From the NCBI GenBank assembly GCA_938011325.1, contig CALLUD010000028.1:1-63969 (forward strand): DNA of 63,969 nt, written 5' to 3'. The notes below the pieces were generated by a model. That model ran no database searches, was not told the origin of the DNA, and saw only the letters and a program-made list of their open reading frames with translations. Positions 41,950-49,259 of the stretch are shown here, piece after piece. The DNA comes from an uncultured Spartobacteria bacterium. Its GTDB lineage: Bacteria; Verrucomicrobiota; Verrucomicrobiia; Chthoniobacterales; JAATET01. Each line of letters begins with the position of its first letter. Position 1 is the stretch's first letter. The position numbers were made by a program, and so were the translations under genes.

Positions 41950-42484
41950 GGGGAACTTTCTTCAGGATGCGCTCGAGCGCCGATTTCCAGAACGCCTTCA
42001 TCTCCTCCGCCCTCGTCCGATTCGAAAGGCCCCTTTGCCGGATCGTCAACCGGCACGCCCCCTCTCCCGCGTCCTCCACGTCCACCTCGAGATGCGACCC
42101 GTCGGGTTTCCAGCGCCCCTGGACCGATCGTGGAGCATCGAAACTGGTCGGCACGAAATCGCTTCGCCGCAGCCATCGATTGCGGAGGGGCTCTTCGACC
42201 CAGGCGGCATAAATGGCGGCGGCCGGGCGATGGATCGTCTGCTGCACGGTGATCTCACAGCCCTCAGCCGTCTCCTCAAACCGTCCGATCGATTTCTCGA
42301 ATTCGCGGGTCACACACTGCTGCCACCACGCCGGCAAACCGTGCCGCTCCCGCAAAAATGCAGCGATTTCCTGCTGCGATCGGCGGTTCATTCCGGCCGC
42401 GTTCAGGACACCAAACCATTCCCGCCATCCGCGCCCCGTCGCCCTGAGGACTGCGTCTTCGCCGATGCTTGTTTCACTGCTCAC
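41933..42484 (-). CDS. DUF4287-like/SRPBCC two-part protein
   Basis: The 183-residue protein has two parts. The first 75 residues look like DUF4287 (TGRGWREWFGVLNAAGMNRR, then LPAWWQQCVTREFEKSIGR). The rest is an SRPBCC/AHSA1-type fold (QTIHRPAAAIYAAWVEEPLR, later SHLEVDVEDAGEGACRLTIR). SRPBCC folds bind lipophilic ligands or act with Hsp90-like clients. No catalytic residue is obvious. It starts the kinase-queE-queD set and overlaps the kinase by 17 bases. Confidence 0.7.
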   Translation of the reverse strand: MSSETSIGEDAVLRATGRGWREWFGVLNAAGMNRRSQQEIAAFLRERHGLPAWWQQCVTREFEKSIGRFEETAEGCEITVQQTIHRPAAAIYAAWVEEPLRNRWLRRSDFVPTSFDAPRSVQGRWKPDGSHLEVDVEDAGEGACRLTIRQRGLSNRTRAEEMKAFWKSALERILKKVPHEVAR

Positions 42485-42537
42485 AAATTCCGACGAAAGT
42501 AACAGCGGCCCCGCGGGTTGAAAACAGGGATTGTCGC

Positions 42538-42579
42538 CCGGCGGGTGTCCCCTAAACTGGCACGTCCGGCGCCCGCCGG
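42538..42579 (+). promoter_or_regulatory. Hairpin in the folE2 leader
   Basis: CCGGCGGG (42538-42545) and CCCGCCGG (42572-42579) form perfect 8-bp arms, ending 9 bases before the folE2 start. The 26-base loop contains a second GC-rich pairing possibility. The hairpin could mask ribosome access. It does not match a preQ1 riboswitch by eye and no Zur box is visible. Confidence 0.35.
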
Positions 42580-42588
42580 TTTGTTTCC

Positions 42589-43374
42589 ATGAATCTTCGC
42601 GACACGCAAAGCGAACCCGACACTCGACAGCTCGCCATCGACCGCGTGGGCGTCCGGGCTCTGCGCTACCCGATCCAGATCCGGGACAAGGATCACGCCA
42701 CGCAGAGCACCATCGCCACCGTCCAGCTCACGGTTGACCTTCCGCACCATTTCAAGGGCACGCACATGAGCCGTTTCGTCGAGGCGCTCAATTCCCACGG
42801 CCCCATCCTGCACGTCGACAACATCCACGACATCCTCGTGCAGCTCACCGAACGGCTCGACTCCCGCTCCGCCCATGTCGACTTCGAGTTCCCGTTCTTT
42901 CTCGAAAAGAAGGCGCCGGTCACCGGCTCCGTCGGCGTAATGGATTACACCGCCCGATTCAGCGCGACGCGCGAGGAAAACAAATCCGACTTCGTCCTCA
43001 CGGTCATCGTGCCGGTCACCACCCTCTGCCCCTGCTCGAAGGCGATCAGCACCGCGGGCGCCCACAACCAGCGCGGACAGGTCACCCTCGCCGTGCGATT
43101 CGGCAAGCCGATCTGGATCGAGGATTTGATCCGGCTCGTCGAGGACAGCGCCAGCTCCGAGCTCTACAGCCTGCTCAAGCGTCCCGACGAAAAGGCCGTG
43201 ACCGAGCGTGCCTACGCGAACCCGGTGTTCGTCGAGGATCTCGTGCGCAACGTTGCCTTGCGCTGCGAGGCGGATCCAAACATCCGTTGGTATCGTGTCG
43301 AAGCGGAGAATTTCGAGTCGATCCACAATCACAACGCCTATGCGCTTATCGAGAAGAAGCCGCACGGGGCCTGA
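42589..43374 (+). CDS. folE2: GTP cyclohydrolase FolE2
   Basis: The 261-residue enzyme converts GTP to dihydroneopterin triphosphate, the precursor for both folate and queuosine. It shows the COG1469 pattern: start ALRYPIQIRDKDHATQSTIA, MSRFVEALNSH, and the metal-ligand Cys region TTLCPCSKAISTAGAHNQRG. FolE2 works with metals other than zinc and is often made in zinc-poor conditions. It is divergent from the SRPBCC gene, and close to queD and queE, which take its product. Confidence 0.93.
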   Translation: MNLRDTQSEPDTRQLAIDRVGVRALRYPIQIRDKDHATQSTIATVQLTVDLPHHFKGTHMSRFVEALNSHGPILHVDNIHDILVQLTERLDSRSAHVDFEFPFFLEKKAPVTGSVGVMDYTARFSATREENKSDFVLTVIVPVTTLCPCSKAISTAGAHNQRGQVTLAVRFGKPIWIEDLIRLVEDSASSELYSLLKRPDEKAVTERAYANPVFVEDLVRNVALRCEADPNIRWYRVEAENFESIHNHNAYALIEKKPHGA

Positions 43375-43420
43375 ATTCCTCCGTTTCAAACGATCCCGCA
43401 TCTGCTAATCCTCCGCCCCG

Positions 43421-45610
43421 ATGGGAATCACAAAGGGAATCATCCGAACCCATAATCGCCGAAAGGAGGATCGGATCGCGCCGGCGACCCACGAGCACGG
43501 GGAATTTCGCCTGCGCTACGGCCATCCGCTGCCATTTGGCGTCAGCCTGGTGCCCGGCGGCATCAATTTCTCGATCTACTCGTCGCACGCCACGGATTGC
43601 ACGCTGGTGCTCTTCGAGAAAGGCGGTGCCCAGCCGGTCGCGGAGATTCCCTTCCCGTCCGAGTTTCGCATCGGCCACATCTGGGCGATGATCGTTTTCG
43701 ATCTCGACCACACGAAGCTGCAATACGGCTACCGGTTCGGCGGGCCGTGGGACCCGAAGAAGGGCCATCGCTTCAACCGCAGCAACATCCTGCTCGATCC
43801 GTTTGCCCGCTCGATCGGCGGTCGCGACGTGTGGATGAAGCGACCGGCGGAGGATGAGATTTATCCGCACCGTGCGCAGATCTGCGACGAGGATTTCGAC
43901 TGGGATCATGATCGTCCGCTCCGGCTGCCCACGACGGACCTCGTCATCTACGAGATGCACGTGCGCGGCTTCACCCGGCACGACAGCTCCGGCGTCAGGC
44001 ACCCGGGCACGTTCGACGGCATCCGCGAGAAAATCCCCTATCTCAAATCGATCGGCGTGAATTGCGTGGAGCTGATGCCGATCTTCGAATTCGACGAATT
44101 CGAAAATACGCGAACGAATCCCGTCACCGGCGAGCAGCTTTGCAACTACTGGGGCTACAGCACCGTCGGCTTCAACGCGCCGAAAGCCGGCTACGCAGCC
44201 TCGGGCGCGACCGGCGGCCAGGCCGACGAGTTCAAGCAGCTCGTGAAGGACCTGCACGCGGCCGGGATCCAGGTCGTGCTCGACGTGGTTTTCAACCACA
44301 CCGCCGAGGGCGGCGAAGGCGGACCCACGATCTCGTTCCGCGGCATCGACAACCGGACGTTCTACATGCTGCTGCCCGACGGCAGTTACGCAAACTTCAC
44401 CGGCTGCGGAAACACGGTGAACTGCAATCACCCTGCGGTCCGCCTGTTCATCCGCAACGCGCTGGCCTACTGGGCGTCGGAGTTTCACGTGGACGGCTTC
44501 CGGTTCGACCTTGCCTCCGTGCTCAGTCGCGATTCGGACGGGCATCCGCTTGCGAACCCTCCGCTCATCGAGGAACTCGCCCACGCTCCCGTTCTCGCGA
44601 GCTGTCACCTCATCGCGGAGGCATGGGACGCGGGCGGGCTTTATCAGGTCGGGCAATTTCCCGACTACGGCCGCTGGATCGAATGGAACGGAAAATTCCG
44701 CGATGCCGCGCGCCGCTTTCTCAAAGGAGACCCGGGCGTCGTCGGCGAGATGGTCCAGCGAATCATGGGCTCCCCGGATCTCTACAAAGCGGCGGGACGC
44801 AAGCCCACGGCATCGGTGAACTTCATCACCTGCCACGACGGGTTCACCCTCCGCGACCTCTGGTCCTACAACGAGAAGCACAATCTGGAAAACGGCGAGA
44901 GCGGTCGCGATGGCAGCGACTGGAACGCGAGCTGGAATTGCGGAGTCGAAGGGGAAACCGACGACCCGAAGATTCTCGACCTTCGTCTGCGCATGCAGAA
45001 GAACTCGCTCACGCTTCTCTTTCTCAGCCAGGGCGTGCCGATGGTTTACATGGGCGACGAATACGGCCGTTCCCAGCGCGGCAACAACAATGCCTACTGC
45101 CACGACGAGGAGTGGAATTGGTTCGACTGGTCAAAGACCGGCGATGACAACGAGCTCCTGCGGTTTTTCCGCGGCATCACCGCGTTTCGTGTTTCCCAGC
45201 CCGGACTGCGCCGCGAGGAATTCCTCACGGGTGAAGACGCCGTCGGCAGCGGCTATCCGGACATCAGCTGGCATGGCGTGAAGGCGTGGAAGCCCGACTG
45301 GTCGTTTAACAGCCGAACTCTCGCGTTCATGCTCTGCGGTCGCCACTCGAAGGCGCTCGGCGGGCCGCCGGACTTCCTCTACGCGGTCTTCAACATGTTC
45401 CACGAGCCGCTCACGTTCGAACTCCCGGTCCTTCCCAGGAACGTCTTCTGGTTCCGCGCGATCGACACCGCCCGGCGGGCACCGGAGGATATTCTCCCCG
45501 TCGGTCAGGAGGAAAAACTCGAGGATCAGTCGGCCCTTGCGGTTTTGGAAAGATCGGCCATTGTCCTTCTTGGGAAAGGCGTCTCCAGTCAGGGTCGGCC
45601 CGACAAATAA
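43421..45610 (+). CDS. glgX: Glycogen debranching enzyme (GlgX/isoamylase type)
   Basis: The 729-residue GH13 enzyme cuts alpha-1,6 branches in glycogen. It has an N-terminal CBM48-like module (LPFGVSLVPGGINFSIYSSH) and the GH13 barrel with VYEMHVRGF-like IYEMHVRGFTRH, VVFNHTAEGGEG, the nucleophile Asp in DGFRFDLASVL, acid/base Glu in LIAEAWDAGG and NFITCHDGFTLRD. These four GH13 regions are all present. Full isoamylase type is also possible. The gene is single, downstream of folE2 by 46 bases on the same strand. Confidence 0.9.
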   Translation: MGITKGIIRTHNRRKEDRIAPATHEHGEFRLRYGHPLPFGVSLVPGGINFSIYSSHATDCTLVLFEKGGAQPVAEIPFPSEFRIGHIWAMIVFDLDHTKLQYGYRFGGPWDPKKGHRFNRSNILLDPFARSIGGRDVWMKRPAEDEIYPHRAQICDEDFDWDHDRPLRLPTTDLVIYEMHVRGFTRHDSSGVRHPGTFDGIREKIPYLKSIGVNCVELMPIFEFDEFENTRTNPVTGEQLCNYWGYSTVGFNAPKAGYAASGATGGQADEFKQLVKDLHAAGIQVVLDVVFNHTAEGGEGGPTISFRGIDNRTFYMLLPDGSYANFTGCGNTVNCNHPAVRLFIRNALAYWASEFHVDGFRFDLASVLSRDSDGHPLANPPLIEELAHAPVLASCHLIAEAWDAGGLYQVGQFPDYGRWIEWNGKFRDAARRFLKGDPGVVGEMVQRIMGSPDLYKAAGRKPTASVNFITCHDGFTLRDLWSYNEKHNLENGESGRDGSDWNASWNCGVEGETDDPKILDLRLRMQKNSLTLLFLSQGVPMVYMGDEYGRSQRGNNNAYCHDEEWNWFDWSKTGDDNELLRFFRGITAFRVSQPGLRREEFLTGEDAVGSGYPDISWHGVKAWKPDWSFNSRTLAFMLCGRHSKALGGPPDFLYAVFNMFHEPLTFELPVLPRNVFWFRAIDTARRAPEDILPVGQEEKLEDQSALAVLERSAIVLLGKGVSSQGRPDK

Positions 45611-45672
45611 TCACTTGCCTACCCTTGGTGACGCGCATAGATTCGCCGTCTTTTTCCACTACGTATCCTGCG

Positions 45673-46305
45673 ATGGCCAGTAAGAAACCTGCAAGCGCCC
45701 CCAAGGCCAAAACGTCCAGCAAGCCCGCAGCCACCAAGAAGGCGGCCGCGGCGAAGAAACCTGCTGCCTCGAAGGCGAAATCCAGCACCTCGTCGAAGAA
45801 GCAGGCCGCTTCCGGTTTCACTCCGAAGAACGGCGATCGCGTGGCGACGAAGCTCACTCCGTTCCTCGAGAAGCAGCGGATGCGGCTCCTTACCCTCAAG
45901 GATACCCTGCTCGACAGCATGAATGGCGTCGCGCGCGACAGCCTGCGCTCGCGCTCGGAAGGCGAGGCCTCCGCGTTTGGCATGCACCAGGCCGACGCCG
46001 GCAGCGATGCCTACGATCGCGACTTCGCGCTCAGCCTCCTCTCGCAGGAGCAGGACAGCCTTTACGAGATCGACGAGGCGCTCAAGCGCATCGACAGCGG
46101 CAGCTACGGCATCTGCGAGATGTCCGGCAAGCCGATCCCGAAAGCACGGCTTGAAGCGCTTCCCTTCACCCGCTATACCGTCGAGTGCCAGGCGGAAATC
46201 GAGAAGCGCACGCGCTACCAGCGCTTCCGCAAGCCGACCACTTCGCTGTTCGGTCTCGACGAAGAGGAAGAAGACGACGACAGCACCAACGACACCAAGG
46301 ATTAA
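45673..46305 (+). CDS. DksA/TraR family protein with H1-like basic tail
   Basis: The 210-residue protein has a Lys/Ala/Ser-rich N-terminus of about 60 residues (ATKKAAAAKKPAASKAKSST), like histone H1-like tails. A DksA-like coiled coil follows (EKQRMRLLTLKDTLLDSMN) and a finger (GSYGICEMSGKPIPKARLEA, then YTVECQAE). Two of the four usual zinc Cys are kept (ICEMS and VECQ); the others are Ser and Thr, as in DksA2-type proteins that do not need zinc. It likely tunes transcription with ppGpp. ATG at 45673 follows a short spacer. rpmG begins 3 bases after its stop. Confidence 0.85.
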   Translation: MASKKPASAPKAKTSSKPAATKKAAAAKKPAASKAKSSTSSKKQAASGFTPKNGDRVATKLTPFLEKQRMRLLTLKDTLLDSMNGVARDSLRSRSEGEASAFGMHQADAGSDAYDRDFALSLLSQEQDSLYEIDEALKRIDSGSYGICEMSGKPIPKARLEALPFTRYTVECQAEIEKRTRYQRFRKPTTSLFGLDEEEEDDDSTNDTKD

Positions 46306-46308
46306 TCC

Positions 46309-46482
46309 ATGCCACAGGAAATCATCACCCTCGAGTGCACCGAGGCGAAGGCCGAAGGCAAGCCGGCCTCCCGCTACATGACCACTCGCAACAAAAAGAG
46401 CCCGCGCACGCCGAACCGGCTCGAAAAGAAGAAATACAACCCGTTCCTGAAGCGCCACACGCTCCACCGGGAAATCAAGTAA
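46309..46482 (+). CDS. rpmG: Ribosomal protein bL33
   Basis: The 57-residue protein shows the L33 pattern: basic, with YMTTRNKKSPRTPNRLEKKK and the end FLKRHTLHREIK. It lacks the paired CxxC zinc motifs of the zinc-binding form (only one Cys), so it is the zinc-free type. It sits between the DksA-like gene and rpsR, with 3 and 1 bases spacing, forming a ribosomal operon. Confidence 0.92.
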   Translation: MPQEIITLECTEAKAEGKPASRYMTTRNKKSPRTPNRLEKKKYNPFLKRHTLHREIK

Positions 46483-46483
46483 C

Positions 46484-46723
46484 ATGCAACCGAAAAACGC
46501 CAAACGCCGCGCCGCCTTTCGTCGCGCCAATCGCTCGATGCCGCGCCGTCGCATCGATCTCACCGTCGAAGCGATCGACTACAAGAATCCTGAACTCCTC
46601 AAGCGCTTCGTCACCGAGAGCGGAAAGATCCTTCCGCGCCGGATGACCGGCATGCCCGCCCACCTTCACCGGAAGATCACCAGGGAAGTGAAGCGTGCCC
46701 GTGCCGCGCTTCTGATGAAGTAA
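46484..46723 (+). CDS. rpsR: Ribosomal protein bS18
   Basis: The 79-residue protein is the small-subunit protein S18. It has a very basic start, the segment IDYKNPELLKRFVTESGKIL and the closing RRMTGMPAHLHRKITREVKR, all typical of S18. It is next to rpmG and is followed by a strong terminator at 46743. S18 genes usually sit with rpsF and rplI; here they sit with rpmG. Confidence 0.95.
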   Translation: MQPKNAKRRAAFRRANRSMPRRRIDLTVEAIDYKNPELLKRFVTESGKILPRRMTGMPAHLHRKITREVKRARAALLMK

Positions 46724-46742
46724 CGCTTTCCCCACCCGAAAG

Positions 46743-46783
46743 AAGGCTCCGGCGACTCTGTTGAGTGCCGGAGCCTTTTTTTT
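46743..46783 (+). terminator. Rho-independent terminator after rpsR
   Basis: AAGGCTCCGGC (46743-46753) and GCCGGAGCCTT (46767-46777) form perfect 11-bp arms with a 13-base loop, followed by an almost pure T run to 46783. It is the clearest intrinsic terminator in the window and ends the dksA-like-rpmG-rpsR unit. The hairpin part also lies just beyond the stop of the minus-strand AsmA-like gene at 46786. Confidence 0.93.
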
Positions 46784-46785
46784 AT

Positions 46786-49206
46786 TCATCGGCGACCGGC
46801 CGGCCGGCGGTCCCGCTCGCGAGCCCGCTCGGGAGGGCTGCCCCCGGCATCCTGCTGCAGTCCCAATACCTCGAAGAACTCCCTCGGCACGATCTTCGGA
46901 CGCCATTGCGGATTGGAGACCGTGCCCGTGGAGACGTATTCGAACAGCTTGCTGACCGGGAAAAGAACGATGCCCGGAATGCCGCGGGCGTTGATCCGCA
47001 CCGTGAGGTCAAGATCCCCCTTCGGGAAGCCGACGCTCCCATCCCCAAAAAGCTCGAAGCCCTGCCCTTCGATTTTCAGGTCGTTGGTGTAAACGCGGTG
47101 ATTCGCGATCGTGAAATCCGCGGTCGCAAGACGGGCGCTCTCGTGGCCGACTCCGGGAATGATCGTGCTGATGATGTCGGATAGCGGCCCAAACAGCGGG
47201 ATGGAGAGCACATGCCCCTCCTCCACCCGGATGCTTCCTTTGCCCTTCATCGCAGCCGGGTCGCGCAAACTGGCCGTGAAATCGTAGTTCCCGCTCATCT
47301 TGCCGCGCGATTTCGAATAGCCGAAATACAGATCCGTCAGTGATGCGAAGTCCACATTGCGCACCGTCACGCTGGCACCGAAGGACGGATCGTCCGGCTT
47401 TGTCGAAACCCTCGCATCGATCGCGGCCTGCCCGCCGAAGAGATCCGCACGGCGAACATTCGCGAGCACGCGCTGGCCTTTCAAACGCACCGTCGCTTCC
47501 GTCCGGCCAAAGGGCAGGTCTTTCTTGATCAGCTCGTATTTCAACCCGCCCGGGGCGGAAACCTCGATGTCGAGGTCATTCAAGTCGGGGTCCTTCATGT
47601 GCACGAGCCCATCGACCTGCACGTTCGGCGGCCGGTTGAAGCGATACACGGAAACCGTTTCCGCAATGCGCGGGTCGATCCACATCAGCACCGAGACCGG
47701 ATCGAGACTCGACTTCACCTTCTCGATGCGCACTTCGCGCCGTCCGAAATCGTAAACAAACGATCCGGTCGCCGTGCCGCCATTTTTTCGCAGCACGAAG
47801 TTCTCATAGCGCACCGCACGGTCCTTGAAAGCCACCGCCGACTCGCCGGAATCAATCCACGAACCCCGCATCGCCGTTCGTCCGAGCGCAATGTGACCGC
47901 TTCCCTGCAGCTCCTCAAATTTCGGCTGCTCCCCCTGCAACGACAGCGACACCTTCGGCGCGTCGTCGAATTCCATCACGTCGAGCAGTTCCCGCTCCTT
48001 TGGTCCGAAGAGCCCTTTGAACTCCGTCGGCTTCGCGTCGCTGTCGAGCTTCACGCGAAACTCCGCTGGCAGCATCAGCGCGCTCATGCGGATCTCGCCG
48101 GTTTGCGCCACAAGGTGGGCGTTCTGGACGAACATGTCGCCATCCTTCCACGCGAAGTCGGCACTGAAGCTCCGGGCTTCGATGCCCTTCAACGCGAATG
48201 CCCGGGTCGCCACCTGCCCCATCACGAAAACCCGCGGCGCCTCCGGCGAAATCTTTACCGACAGATCGATTTCGGGCGGCGAGTCGAAGTGAATCTCGTC
48301 CGCAAGATCGCTGCGGCCGGTCAGGCGCAGCAGCGGCGCGACAACCGTTTTCCCGATGATATCGAGATTGCCGCGGCGCGATGCGAAATCCCAATCCCCG
48401 AAGACCTGCAGCGAACCCGACTTGCCCGACAGCTTCGCGGAACGGAGGCGCAGCTTGCGGTTCGCGTAAACGGCCTGGACGTTCAACTCGTCGAACGCGA
48501 TCTCCCGAAAACGAACCCCTCCCGTGGTGAACGAGATCGACGGCGCGCTGATCGTCGCGGGATCGGCAATGTCGCCGGCAAGCTCAACAACGAGTTGGGG
48601 CGCCGGTGGCGAAAATTCAATTTCGTCGAAAACCTCCAGAAAACGCCGGATCGCCGCGACCCGTTCCTCCACATTCTCCGAAGCAGGAGCAGGCCGGGCG
48701 CTTCCCTCGGGATACAGCAGATGCCCGCGAAGCGACAGGTGGATGCCGCGAAACCAGCACTCCGCGCGATTGATCGAGAGCTGGCCGCCGGAGTTCGTGA
48801 CATCGGCGTCGAGCTCCCGGAGCTGGATCGAATCCGGCTCCTTTCCGTCATCAGAAAAGGGAATGGACAACTCCGCGTTGTCGAGAACGAGTCGGTCGAT
48901 GGTGAACCGTCCGCGCAGGAGGTCCGCGAGGTTCAAGGAAACGACGAGCTGGTCCACGCCGGCGATTTGGCGTCCCGGATCGCCACGCTGAAAAACATTC
49001 ACCCCCTCCGCAACCACTCCTGAAAACACGTCGAAGGTGAGTCGCTCGATCGAAACCCGATGCGTGGGCCCGCTCAATGCCTCCGCGACCTTCCCACGCC
49101 AGCTGGCGTCGAATCCGACGAACTGCAGGTAGGCAAGCACGGCGGGAATCCCCAGCACAATGGCCAGAGTCAGCAGCCGGGCGAAAAGTCGAAAAACGCG
49201 ATGCAC
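46786..49206 (-). CDS. AsmA-like envelope protein
   Basis: The protein of about 806 residues has an N-terminal membrane anchor (FRLFARLLTLAIVLGIPAVL) and a long beta-rich body of AsmA/DUF3971-type repeats. It ends with the AsmA-like C-terminal region (MKGKGSIRVEEGHVLSIPLF, then IEGQGFELFGDGSVGFPKGD). AsmA and TamB relatives help lipid or outer-membrane protein traffic across the periplasm. GTG at 49206 is chosen because the anchor starts there; an earlier start at 49344 would overlap priA by 85 bases. A start anywhere between 49206 and 49260 is possible. Confidence 0.8.
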   Translation of the reverse strand: MHRVFRLFARLLTLAIVLGIPAVLAYLQFVGFDASWRGKVAEALSGPTHRVSIERLTFDVFSGVVAEGVNVFQRGDPGRQIAGVDQLVVSLNLADLLRGRFTIDRLVLDNAELSIPFSDDGKEPDSIQLRELDADVTNSGGQLSINRAECWFRGIHLSLRGHLLYPEGSARPAPASENVEERVAAIRRFLEVFDEIEFSPPAPQLVVELAGDIADPATISAPSISFTTGGVRFREIAFDELNVQAVYANRKLRLRSAKLSGKSGSLQVFGDWDFASRRGNLDIIGKTVVAPLLRLTGRSDLADEIHFDSPPEIDLSVKISPEAPRVFVMGQVATRAFALKGIEARSFSADFAWKDGDMFVQNAHLVAQTGEIRMSALMLPAEFRVKLDSDAKPTEFKGLFGPKERELLDVMEFDDAPKVSLSLQGEQPKFEELQGSGHIALGRTAMRGSWIDSGESAVAFKDRAVRYENFVLRKNGGTATGSFVYDFGRREVRIEKVKSSLDPVSVLMWIDPRIAETVSVYRFNRPPNVQVDGLVHMKDPDLNDLDIEVSAPGGLKYELIKKDLPFGRTEATVRLKGQRVLANVRRADLFGGQAAIDARVSTKPDDPSFGASVTVRNVDFASLTDLYFGYSKSRGKMSGNYDFTASLRDPAAMKGKGSIRVEEGHVLSIPLFGPLSDIISTIIPGVGHESARLATADFTIANHRVYTNDLKIEGQGFELFGDGSVGFPKGDLDLTVRINARGIPGIVLFPVSKLFEYVSTGTVSNPQWRPKIVPREFFEVLGLQQDAGGSPPERARERDRRPAGRR

Positions 49207-49259
49207 GGGTTCGAAAGGCGCGACAGTCTGCGCAAAATCGGTGACAGGCGTAAAGTTCC

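Noticed and set aside
42485..42588. preQ1 riboswitch in the folE2 leader
   Set aside because: A GC-rich hairpin is present, but the short C-rich loop and A-rich tail of preQ1 riboswitches are not seen.
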